Part shown: one piece after another, positions 6,575 to 12,803 of the stretch
How the letters are laid out: each line of letters starts with the position of its first letter
Position numbering within the stretch: the stretch's first letter is position 1
NCBI GenBank assembly: GCA_018701105.1
Contig: JABIWD010000042.1
Span: forward strand, 1-12,803
Reading direction: 5' to 3'
DNA length: 12,803 nt
Source of the DNA: Candidatus Uhrbacteria bacterium
GTDB lineage: Bacteria; Patescibacteriota; Patescibacteriia; UBA9934; UBA11717
The notes under the pieces: model-generated
Databases searched by the model: none
Told to the model about the DNA's origin: nothing
Seen by the model: only the letters and a program-made list of their open reading frames with translations
Position numbers and translations under genes: made by a program

Positions 6575-6602
6575 GTCGCTCACGAGCGACGTGCCATGGC
6601 AC
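6575..6602. repeat. Two abutting inverted repeats between the TPR gene and tRNA-Thr(GGU)
   Basis: GTCGCT-CACG-AGCGAC (6575-6590) is a 6-bp stem with a 4-nt loop. It is directly followed by the perfect 12-bp palindrome GTGCCATGGCAC (6591-6602). They fill most of the 44-nt gap before the tRNA. No T-run follows on the minus strand, so it is not a standard intrinsic terminator. It may be an mRNA 3'-end stabiliser or a processing signal that separates the TPR mRNA from the tRNA. Confidence 0.6.
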
Positions 6603-6613
6603 TATGAAGCAAA

Positions 6614-6619
6614 ATTATA
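6614..6619 (-). promoter_or_regulatory. Possible -10 box for tRNA-Thr(GGU)
   Basis: A perfect TATAAT on the minus strand overlaps the stop codon of the TPR gene. Transcription would start near 6607, giving a leader of about 37 nt that contains the two inverted repeats. No good -35 box lies 17 bp upstream, and the same bases are forced partly by the Leu-stop codons, so this is weak evidence. Confidence 0.3.
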
Positions 6620-7403
6620 GTGGCATGGCTTGCACGCGGTCCTCGAACTCTGGGATTTTCTTGTTGTCTGCGTTTGCCTGCTTTAACAGCTTCAAACCTT
6701 TGAGCGCGAGCTTTCGCTCGCCTGCGAGTATACTCGACTCGATGAGAAAATCAATATACTTGGGATTGTGTGGCTTTAGATCAACTGCAGTGTTGAAAAA
6801 TGCTACGGCCTCGTTGGTTGCTCCATCACGCATCGCGAGCTCTCCAAGGCTCGTCACGATACTGGCGTCGTCTGGTACCAAAGCGTGCGCATACTGAAAA
6901 GTTTGCTTTGCCTGATCCCACTGACGCATCTTCACGTACAAATTTCCTAAAATCTCGTAGACGTCTGAATTTTTCTGATCCAAACTTAGAAGCTCAATCA
7001 ATCGCTGCTCGGCAGCTGTGAACGACCCTTTCTCGATCAGATCCTCCGCTTCTTTTCGCAAATTCTCTCGCACCTCTTTGGTACCAGCCACTCCCTGCTT
7101 AGATTCTTTCTGCAATCGCTTGTAGTGTCGCTCAAGGGCTTGAGCTCGCTTGTACAAACCTTTCACTGACTTTTTCATTCCACGTGACACCGATCCAGCG
7201 GCCTTCTGAGCTGTCTTAGTCTTGTCACCACCAATACGATGAATACGCTTCATGTACATGTTGATCTTCTGATCACGTTTAGCACGCTTAGCATCTGTCG
7301 CTACGTCGACCGCAGCAACCTCGTTCAAATGACGCAACGCAATAAACACGATCACTACGATCGATACTACAAGAACAATTAATGGAAGAAGCCAATTGAG
7401 CAT
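6615..7403 (-). CDS. Membrane-anchored TPR-repeat protein, 262 aa
   Basis: Residues 3-23 are a strongly hydrophobic N-terminal anchor (LLPLIVLVVSIVVIVFIA) without a cleavage site. Residues 35-110 are very Lys/Arg-rich with helical, coiled-coil character; the positive charge directly after the membrane segment suggests this part stays in the cytoplasm. Residues about 112-247 contain some four tetratricopeptide repeats, with units such as ILGNLYVKMRQWDQAKQTF and LGELAMRDGATNEAVAFF. TPRs usually serve as protein-binding scaffolds; no catalytic domain is visible and the partner is unknown. The start lies 1 nt after the tpiA stop codon, so the two are surely cotranscribed. No Shine-Dalgarno is apparent in the A/T-rich end of tpiA. 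Confidence 0.85.
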   Translation of the reverse strand: MLNWLLPLIVLVVSIVVIVFIALRHLNEVAAVDVATDAKRAKRDQKINMYMKRIHRIGGDKTKTAQKAAGSVSRGMKKSVKGLYKRAQALERHYKRLQKESKQGVAGTKEVRENLRKEAEDLIEKGSFTAAEQRLIELLSLDQKNSDVYEILGNLYVKMRQWDQAKQTFQYAHALVPDDASIVTSLGELAMRDGATNEAVAFFNTAVDLKPHNPKYIDFLIESSILAGERKLALKGLKLLKQANADNKKIPEFEDRVQAMPL

Positions 7404-7404
7404 A

Positions 7405-8154
7405 TTATGCTTTTATTTCTGAAGCAACGGTAATAATATCAAGTAATTTCTGAATCCGCACACCCGCGCCGCCTATTAGCACGCCATCCACCTCACTATT
7501 GTTGAGGAATTCGTATGCATTCTCCGGATCCACGCTCCCTCCATATAACACAGAAACCTTGTCTATGCCAAGTTCTGAGAGCTGTTCGCGTATCATGGCG
7601 TGCACTGTCTCCACATCATGAATCGATGGCGTTTTCCCGCTACCAATAGCCCAAAGTGGCTCGTATGCAACGTAAATCGTGGATCGTTTATTTGTCTCAA
7701 CGCCCTCAAATATCGTGTTAATCTGCTCATGAACGTATCCTTCAGTTTCCCCTGCTTCGTGTGTAGCGCTCGGCTCCCCAACACAAACAATAGGGTCAAT
7801 CCCTTCGGCAACAGCCCGCACGAGCTTAAGATGCACGTCGGAATCTACCATCCCCTTTGCCCTACGCTCCGAGTGCCCCAGGATAACAGCATTTACACCA
7901 AGCTCCTTTAGCATCCGTGATGAAACATCACCTGTATATGCACCATGATCTTGGTGACTCATGTTCTGCGCCGACAGTCTGACGCGTGATCGGCTTAATA
8001 TTTTCGAGACTTCGCCGAGTGCAGGATACGAAGGCGCTAATATCACCTCAGGAATTGTCTTCATTCCTCGTAGCCCACGCAAAACACCGCGCGACAGAGC
8101 CACAGACTCTCGCACGCCAAGATACATTTTCCAGTTGGCAATGATCGTTTTCAT
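7405..8154 (-). CDS. tpiA: Triosephosphate isomerase, 249 aa
   Basis: Interconverts dihydroxyacetone phosphate and glyceraldehyde 3-phosphate in glycolysis, in the cytoplasm. The TIM-barrel signatures are all present: NWKM with catalytic Lys9, GAYTGDVS (71-78; most homologues have Glu where this has Asp), GHSERR with catalytic His94, YEPLWAIGSGK (164-174) with catalytic Glu165 and the flexible loop 6, YGGSV (204-208), and GVLIGGAGV (224-232) for phosphate binding. The length is the usual 250 residues, so the gene is complete. The start is an ATG directly at the conserved first strand (MKTIIANWKM). It lies 15 nt after the M16 protease stop and 1 nt before the TPR gene, in one operon. No clear Shine-Dalgarno is visible. 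Confidence 0.98.
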   Translation of the reverse strand: MKTIIANWKMYLGVRESVALSRGVLRGLRGMKTIPEVILAPSYPALGEVSKILSRSRVRLSAQNMSHQDHGAYTGDVSSRMLKELGVNAVILGHSERRAKGMVDSDVHLKLVRAVAEGIDPIVCVGEPSATHEAGETEGYVHEQINTIFEGVETNKRSTIYVAYEPLWAIGSGKTPSIHDVETVHAMIREQLSELGIDKVSVLYGGSVDPENAYEFLNNSEVDGVLIGGAGVRIQKLLDIITVASEIKA

Positions 8155-8169
8155 AGACTTTGTTTTTTA

Positions 8170-9438
8170 CTACCAAGGAAGCGTCGCTCGAACATTGTCC
8201 GGATCCTCCTCCGGTCCAATGTAACTCATCGTCATTTTCTTTTTATCGAATATTTCATTTGCAAGTGACTTCACCTGCTCAGATGTCACAGCCTCTATCG
8301 CTGCAATGCGTTCCTCGGGCGTCTTCACCTCATCAAGGAACAATGCCTTCTGCGCGTACCATTCTGCACGACTCGCCGAATCCTCGATCGCAAGCAAGAT
8401 ATGTCCGCGGATAAACTGTTTAGTGCGCTGCATCTCCTCGTCAGTCGGACCATTCTTCACAAGATCGTCGATCTCGATAAAGATTCGATCCATCGCTTCG
8501 GACAATCGAGACTTATCGAGCCCGGCCAATATCGCCAGAATCCCAGTATCCTCGTATGCCGAATGACGAGATACGATCCTGTATGCGAGTCCGCCCTTCT
8601 CCCGAACGCTCATGAATAGTCGCGAGCTCATAGATCCTCCAAACAACGTTGCGAGTACGCTCATAGCCGCCGCGCGCTCGTCGTCATACGAGATACCCGG
8701 GAATCCGAGACCAAGATGAACCTGCTCGGTAACCTTCTTCTGCATATTCACAGGCGGTATATCGTGCTCCTTGAAGCCTTCAAACTTTGAGTATCCGTCC
8801 GATGCATCGTCCCCTTTCACGTTTCCGAAGGTGTCGTTTAACCATTCCTCTACATCACCATCAACCTTCCCCGCTACTGCAATCGTCATTCGTGAAGGTG
8901 TGTAATGGTCATCTCGAAACTTAATCACGGCATCGCGCGTCATCGTCTTCATTGTCTCAGCTGATCCTGCAATCTCCCAACTAAGTGAGTTGCCGTCAAA
9001 CATTGCACCTTCGAGGAGATCGTCGATGTGTCGCACCGGAGTATCCTCGTACATGTTGATCTCTTCGATGATCACATTCCGCTCACGATCCATTTCTGCA
9101 ACGGGGTACAAAGAATCAAACGTCATGTCATACAACGTCTCGATTGCAAATTTCTGGTGTACTGAGTCCGCCTTGATGTAATAACCAGTGTATTCCTTAC
9201 TCGTGTACGCGTTAAAGTCAGCCCCAATCGCATCTAATGCGCGTGATATATCGGAAGGTGTAGGTAGCTTGTTCGTTCCCTTGAACATCATGTGCTCAAC
9301 AAAGTGAGAAGCACCGTTAAGCTCTTCCGTCTCGTATCGCGATCCAACCTTTGTCATTACGAGTACGGTAGTAGCCGCAGTCCCTTCAACGGGTGCCAAG
9401 AAAGCGCGGATTCCGTTTTTTAGTTTGATCTGTTGCAT
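8170..9438 (-). CDS. M16 family zinc metallopeptidase, 422 aa
   Basis: A pitrilysin/insulinase/processing-peptidase family protease of the short, two-lobed M16B type. The inverted zinc motif HFVEH is at 45-49 and the third zinc ligand Glu126 lies exactly 76 residues further, in the EEINMYED block. The second lobe carries SSRLFMSVREKGGLAY (around 274-289), matching the conserved Arg/Tyr region that binds substrate in active members. It therefore looks catalytically intact and could work as a homodimer. No signal peptide is present, so it should be cytoplasmic. The ATG at 9438 was chosen; an in-frame TTG at 9447 would add three residues. Neither has a Shine-Dalgarno. The start lies directly against the REP-like palindrome (9448-9541). 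It may degrade peptides; the substrate is not known. Confidence 0.93.
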   Translation of the reverse strand: MQQIKLKNGIRAFLAPVEGTAATTVLVMTKVGSRYETEELNGASHFVEHMMFKGTNKLPTPSDISRALDAIGADFNAYTSKEYTGYYIKADSVHQKFAIETLYDMTFDSLYPVAEMDRERNVIIEEINMYEDTPVRHIDDLLEGAMFDGNSLSWEIAGSAETMKTMTRDAVIKFRDDHYTPSRMTIAVAGKVDGDVEEWLNDTFGNVKGDDASDGYSKFEGFKEHDIPPVNMQKKVTEQVHLGLGFPGISYDDERAAAMSVLATLFGGSMSSRLFMSVREKGGLAYRIVSRHSAYEDTGILAILAGLDKSRLSEAMDRIFIEIDDLVKNGPTDEEMQRTKQFIRGHILLAIEDSASRAEWYAQKALFLDEVKTPEERIAAIEAVTSEQVKSLANEIFDKKKMTMSYIGPEEDPDNVRATLPW

Positions 9439-9447
9439 ATATTTCAA

Positions 9448-9541
9448 TTGTCATCTTGAGCTTGTCGAAAGATCTTCGTCGCCCAATCAAGGCTCAAGAT
9501 CAGTTCGACGGAGGTCCTTCGACTACCGCTCAGGATGACAA
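9448..9541. repeat. REP-like long imperfect palindrome between glyQS and the M16 gene
   Basis: The whole glyQS-M16 gap is an inverted repeat. The left arm (9448-9481) carries GTCATCTTGAGC then GTCGAAAGATC. The right arm (9506-9541), read on the minus strand, carries GTCATCCTGAGC then GTCGAAGGACC. They pair over about 33 bp with a 2-nt bulge and a few mismatches, around a roughly 24-nt centre. The centre holds GCTCAAGAT, a partial extra copy of the arm motif. The TCCTGAGCGnnGTCGAAGGA style is typical of REP elements spread by RAYT transposases. It could act as an mRNA stabiliser or attenuator splitting the operon. No transposase is in the window. Confidence 0.8.
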
Positions 9542-9543
9542 GA

Positions 9544-10917
9544 CTAGTTTAACTTTGATTCAAAGTACTTCACGAGTTCCTCGATCTTGATTCGTTCTTG
9601 TTCCATGGTGTCGCGATCTCGAACTGTAACCGCACCGTCTTCGAGTGTATCGAAGTCCACGGTTACACAGAATGGTGTACCAATCTCGTCCTGACGTCGG
9701 TAACGCTTTCCAATTGACTGCGTGACATCGAACTCTACGTTCCAGTGATTCGTGAGCTCGTCTACGATTTTTTGTGATGGCTCAACAAGCTCATCTTTCT
9801 TAGACAGTGGTAGCACCGCGATCTTGTATGGCGCGAGGTGATATGGGAACTTCATTACAACTCGTGAGTCATCTCCAACTTCCTCCTCTGTGTATGCAGA
9901 CAACATCAGTGCCAGCATCGTCCGTCCTACACCAAGTGAAGGCTCAATCACATGAGGCACAATCTTTCGTGACTGATCGTTGGGATCAACATACTCGAGC
10001 GACTGCTTTGAGTGCTCCATATGCGCGCTCAAATCATGATTCGTGCGATAAGCAAGCCCCCACAATTCTTTGCGACCGAACGGAAAGTCGAATTCAAAAT
10101 CAATCGTACGTTTTGAGTAATGCGCAAGCTCCTTCCCTGTCACTTCGAGTCTCGATACCTTCTCCAGATCGAGCCCGATCTTTTTAGCCCACGCTTCCAT
10201 GAAGATAGCCCACTCCTCAAATATTGGCTTCCACTCATCTTCCTCAACAAAATACTCAACCTCCATCTGTTCGAACTCCAACACACGGAAGATAAAGTTA
10301 CCTGGTGTAATCTCGTTTCTGAACGCCTTTCCAATCTGCGCGATACCAAACGGAAGTCGCTTTCGCGAAGTCTCAAGAACATTCTTAAAGTTTACAAAAA
10401 TTGCCTGAGCAGTCTCCGGACGTAGATAAACCACGTTTCCCTCTTCTTGAATTGGTCCAATCGTAGTCTGAAACATTCCGCTGAAGTTCTTGGGAGCTGT
10501 TAGCTCATTTCCGTCGGGACTCTTAACGCCCTTTTCCTTTATGATCTTTCCAAGTTCTTCCAACGACATACCACCCGCTTCAATGCCAAGTGCTTCCTCT
10601 AGTAAATGATCGGCTCGGTATCGCTTGTGTGTCTTCACGTCCTCAACTAGAGGGTCATGAAAAGTAGCCACGTGTCCCGACGCCTCCCACACCTTTGGGT
10701 TCATGATTATTGATCCGTCGATACCAACCATGTCCTGGCGAGTTTCAACAAAAGTCTTCCACCAGTCATCCTTCAAGTTTTTTGAAAGTTGTGCGCCAAG
10801 TGGCCCAAGGTCCCATGAGTTCGCAAGTCCTCCGTAGATCTCTGATCCCGGAAAGACAAAACCGCGCCGCTTTGAAAGCGACACGAGCTTTTCCATTGTA
10901 TCGTTCTTGTCTGCCAT
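9544..10917 (-). CDS. glyQS: Glycyl-tRNA synthetase, dimeric single-chain type, 457 aa
   Basis: Charges tRNA-Gly with glycine in the cytoplasm. This is the alpha2 class II form found in Firmicutes, Thermus, archaea and eukaryotes, not the E. coli alpha2-beta2 form. Visible signatures: RRGFVFPGSEIYGG (17-30), WDLGPLG (35-41), YLRPETAQ (164-171), motif 2 with FRNEITP and FRVLEFEQME (199-219), motif 3 EPSLGVGRTMLAL (325-337), and an anticodon-binding domain from about 364 containing RYRRQDEIGTPFCVTVD (405-421) and VTVRDRDT (430-437). The length matches compact bacterial members near 460 residues. The start lies 1 nt after the frr stop, so the two are cotranscribed. Any Shine-Dalgarno (AGG about 18 nt upstream) would lie within frr and is poor. 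Confidence 0.97.
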   Translation of the reverse strand: MADKNDTMEKLVSLSKRRGFVFPGSEIYGGLANSWDLGPLGAQLSKNLKDDWWKTFVETRQDMVGIDGSIIMNPKVWEASGHVATFHDPLVEDVKTHKRYRADHLLEEALGIEAGGMSLEELGKIIKEKGVKSPDGNELTAPKNFSGMFQTTIGPIQEEGNVVYLRPETAQAIFVNFKNVLETSRKRLPFGIAQIGKAFRNEITPGNFIFRVLEFEQMEVEYFVEEDEWKPIFEEWAIFMEAWAKKIGLDLEKVSRLEVTGKELAHYSKRTIDFEFDFPFGRKELWGLAYRTNHDLSAHMEHSKQSLEYVDPNDQSRKIVPHVIEPSLGVGRTMLALMLSAYTEEEVGDDSRVVMKFPYHLAPYKIAVLPLSKKDELVEPSQKIVDELTNHWNVEFDVTQSIGKRYRRQDEIGTPFCVTVDFDTLEDGAVTVRDRDTMEQERIKIEELVKYFESKLN

Positions 10918-10918
10918 A

Positions 10919-11473
10919 TTACACGGTCATTACCTGAGTTTCCTTATCTTTACCCAGCTGGTCAAGCTTGTCGTTTGTTTCTTTTGTTATCACGTCAATC
11001 TCCTCTTGAATTTGATAACGCTCGTCCTCTCCAATCTCCTTCTCCTTCTCCAAACGCTCAACCTCCTTACGCATCTCGTCGCGTACATTGCGAACGGAAA
11101 TACGTGCACTCTCAACCCTTTGTCCGATCACTTTCACGAGATTCTTTCGAGTATCCTCAGTCAAAGGCGGCACGTTTAGGCGGATTGTCTTCCCCGCTAC
11201 GTTTGGTGCCATTCCAAGATCCGCTTCGTTTAATGCTTTTTCGATATCTTTAACAACGCTGGCATCCCATGGCTCAATTTGAATGGTAACCGAGTCTGGC
11301 GTAGATATTGCAGCCAGGTTCTTAAGCTCCTGCTCTTGATCGTACGCAGTAACCTTGATTCCCTCCACGAGCGACGTAGCAGCACGACCGGTTCGCACTC
11401 CTAACAACTCACTGCTCAAAAACTCAACTACTTTCTCGAATTCTGGTTTTTTGTCTGCTAAGAAATGATGCAT
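10919..11473 (-). CDS. frr: Ribosome recycling factor, 184 aa
   Basis: Splits the post-termination 70S ribosome together with EF-G, releasing mRNA and tRNA. The sequence has the full RRF pattern: LGVRTGRAATSLVEGI (24-39), IEPWD (66-70), LGMAPNVAGKTIRLNVPPLTE (86-106, the conserved NPN-like and PPLTE region), and the long helical domain with ARISVRNVRDEMRK (123-136), whose Arg residues contact the ribosome. Length equals the usual 185. The frame is open upstream to 11563, but the family N-terminus matches the ATG at 11473, and a plausible Shine-Dalgarno AGGGA lies 10 nt before it. It follows the BNR lipoprotein gene by 19 nt and precedes glyQS by 1 nt. The order frr-glyQS pairs two translation genes. 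Confidence 0.97.
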   Translation of the reverse strand: MHHFLADKKPEFEKVVEFLSSELLGVRTGRAATSLVEGIKVTAYDQEQELKNLAAISTPDSVTIQIEPWDASVVKDIEKALNEADLGMAPNVAGKTIRLNVPPLTEDTRKNLVKVIGQRVESARISVRNVRDEMRKEVERLEKEKEIGEDERYQIQEEIDVITKETNDKLDQLGKDKETQVMTV

Positions 11474-11492
11474 ATAATATATTTCCCTAACC

Positions 11493-12578
11493 TTAGAACA
11501 TTCCCTGTGTTTGTTCAACCTCTCGCATTCCCATGTAGATAGTTGAGCTGTCCTTAGGATCAATAGTCAATTGGAATGCTCGTGCGCTTGATGGCATCTT
11601 TTCTGTATCCCATCGAGCTCCCGCATTTACCGATGTGTAGAAAGTCGACCCCGATGTGTACACAACATGGTTGCCGTCTCGTGGATCAACAGCCAAAGCG
11701 GTTACAGCAGAGCTTCCTGGAGGCGTCAGCAATGGGACAACTTCCCACGTAGCACCGCGATCAAGTGATCGGATCAACCCATGAGCTGTAATAGCCCAAT
11801 ACGAGCTTCCATCTTCTGTCTGCTCCATGTTTCGCATTTCTGTGATGCCTTTGTACTGCTCGTATCCTTCATCCAAAACATCTACCCAATTTACGCCGCC
11901 ATCGACCGATCGTTTAATACCGCGATTGGCCGTAGTCGCCATGATGATACGGCTGTCTGTGTTATCTAGCACGAGGTCGCGAATGAACCCGCCGTTCCTG
12001 TACAGCGTAGCCCATGTTCCACCACCGTCAGCAGATTTCAAGATCTCACCTTTAGTGTTCGCTATGTAAATCACGTTTGGATTGAACCAGTCAATCTCTA
12101 CGTCGCTGATCACAACGTCACCTCGAGACTCAACGTATGTCTCCATGTCGAACGTTCGTCCACAATCCTCTGACTTCGCAAGTCGCTGTGCTCGTGCCGC
12201 GTAAAGCGTACACTTGTCGATTGGGTCAACTGCAACCGCCGAAATCCGTCCTTCTCTTAGTAGCGGCTCACGAACGCGCTGCCATCCTGTTGCACCGTCG
12301 TATGTGAAGAAGAGTCCCTGAGTAATTGACCCCATGTACAAAGCAAATCGATCGGACGGATCCAGAATCAACTCTTGAACCTTGATATTTGAAATGTCAC
12401 CAACTCCCTGTGCCGTTGGAAACGCAGACGCCTTCTCCCAGCTCGCAGCGCCATCAACTGACTTCCAGACACCAAACTCGGCGTCGGTGCTACCCTCTCC
12501 TTTAAATGAAATGCACCCGGCTCCAACCAGCAATAGAACACCGAGCATTAGTGAAAGTTTTGTAAAAGTGTTGTTCAT
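11493..12578 (-). CDS. Lipoprotein with a seven-bladed BNR/Asp-box beta-propeller (sortilin/YCF48-like), 361 aa
   Basis: Residues 1-21 are a lipoprotein signal peptide ending LLLVGAG before Cys22, the likely lipidated residue. The -3 position is Gly, a tolerated but non-ideal lipobox. The rest holds seven Asp-box-like units of the S-x-D-x-G-x-x-W type: SVDGAASW (40-47), TYDGATGW (92-99), SEDCGRTF (136-143), SADGGGTW (182-189), SVDGGVNW (224-231), SLDRGATW (271-278) and SVNAGARW (316-323). This predicts a seven-bladed propeller on the outer face of the membrane. Related folds occur in sortilin, the photosystem assembly factor YCF48 and sialidases; here no catalytic sialidase residues are evident, so a binding or scaffold role is more likely. 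The ATG at 12578 was chosen because the signal peptide starts there, 1 nt after the previous stop. It sits between a probable replication gene and frr. Confidence 0.9.
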   Translation of the reverse strand: MNNTFTKLSLMLGVLLLVGAGCISFKGEGSTDAEFGVWKSVDGAASWEKASAFPTAQGVGDISNIKVQELILDPSDRFALYMGSITQGLFFTYDGATGWQRVREPLLREGRISAVAVDPIDKCTLYAARAQRLAKSEDCGRTFDMETYVESRGDVVISDVEIDWFNPNVIYIANTKGEILKSADGGGTWATLYRNGGFIRDLVLDNTDSRIIMATTANRGIKRSVDGGVNWVDVLDEGYEQYKGITEMRNMEQTEDGSSYWAITAHGLIRSLDRGATWEVVPLLTPPGSSAVTALAVDPRDGNHVVYTSGSTFYTSVNAGARWDTEKMPSSARAFQLTIDPKDSSTIYMGMREVEQTQGMF

Positions 12579-12579
12579 A

Positions 12580-12803
12580 TTATCCAATATTGAGCATGAG
12601 ATTGATGAGCGCCATTTTTGGGTTAATGTGCATGGCAAGTTGTTTTTTGAGTTTTACAGCGCCCTTGATTGACGCCACCGCCTGATCCTTGTCTAGTTCC
12701 GCAATGTTTTCTCGATCTGTAACGAGGTCGTCACATCCGATACTGCGCAACAGATCGTCTCGAGCTATCGTCTCTATCATGTTCACTCGTTGCAGAAGCT
12801 GCA
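12580..12803 (-). CDS. C-terminal fragment of a probable DNA polymerase III clamp-loader subunit (HolB/delta'-like), cut by window edge
   Basis: About 74 codons are visible, running off the right edge of the window with no in-frame stop upstream. The segment is helical, with LLQRVNMIETIARDD and a final block HINPKMALINLMLNI. That ending resembles the closing helix of clamp-loader AAA+ proteins (delta', gamma/tau), which often end in a form like N-V-N-P-R-L-A-L-E-x-L-L. Clamp loaders place the sliding clamp on DNA during replication. The assignment rests on this short pattern only, so another helical protein is possible. Its stop codon is 1 nt before the BNR lipoprotein start, so it belongs to the same operon. 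Confidence 0.55.
   Translation of the reverse strand, partial: QLLQRVNMIETIARDDLLRSIGCDDLVTDRENIAELDKDQAVASIKGAVKLKKQLAMHINPKMALINLMLNIG

Noticed and set aside
9439..9447. TTG start at 9447 for the M16 peptidase
   Set aside because: An ATG three codons later is more likely and matches the usual family N-terminus. The difference is only three residues and cannot be settled here.
9448..9541. Ordinary rho-independent terminator for glyQS
   Set aside because: The stem is far longer than usual and no T-run follows it on the minus strand; a REP-like element explains it better.
11474..11563. Longer frr start at 11563
   Set aside because: It would overlap the lipoprotein gene and add 30 residues absent from the RRF family.
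12579..12638. Longer lipoprotein start at 12638
   Set aside because: It would put 20 residues before the signal peptide and overlap the upstream gene; the ATG at 12578 begins the signal peptide directly.

Overview
This window looks like chromosomal DNA of a Patescibacteria (Candidate Phyla Radiation) bacterium. This is inferred from gene content, not from a marker gene. The clues are very compact minus-strand operons with 1-nt gaps, weak or absent Shine-Dalgarno sites, large secreted acidic multidomain proteins of a style common in these genomes, and a dimer-type glycyl-tRNA synthetase. The standard genetic code fits. Every intact gene ends in TAA or TAG, and the only TGA stop lies at a suspected frameshift.

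Left part (1-5650), cell surface and secretion. A tRNA-Thr(UGU) cut by the window edge is followed by a divergent pair of secreted proteins. Leftward runs an 874-residue multidomain protein: signal peptide, paired aromatic/Gly repeats, coiled coil, CARDB-like and Fn3-like domains, Asp/Thr-rich linker, beta-rich C-terminus. Rightward runs a cysteine-rich protein that now appears as two overlapping frames (3006-3716 and 3704-5599). Only the first has a signal peptide. Only the second has the folded domain and five tandem Cys-rich modules with an exact 285-bp period. I read these as one gene broken by a 1-nt frameshift near 3683-3690.

Middle (5622-6570). A bidirectional terminator separates the Cys-rich gene from a convergent membrane-anchored phosphodiester glycosidase-like protein (NAGPA/DUF2233). 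Its promoter predicts a nearly leaderless mRNA. Upstream lies tRNA-Thr(GGU) with an encoded CCA and its own terminator.

Right part (6615-12803), a long minus-strand gene train. In transcription order it holds the C-terminus of a probable clamp-loader subunit (HolB-like), a seven-bladed BNR/Asp-box lipoprotein, frr, glyQS, a REP-like palindrome, an M16 zinc protease, tpiA and a membrane-anchored TPR protein. It mixes translation (frr, glyQS, tRNA-Thr), glycolysis (tpiA), proteolysis and envelope functions. The REP-like palindrome is the only sizeable gap and divides the train into two blocks.

No CRISPR array, insertion sequence, rRNA or prophage is visible. The points most worth following up are the frameshifted Cys-rich protein and its strictly periodic modules, the REP-like hairpin, and the compact promoter/terminator arrangement with a near-leaderless transcript.
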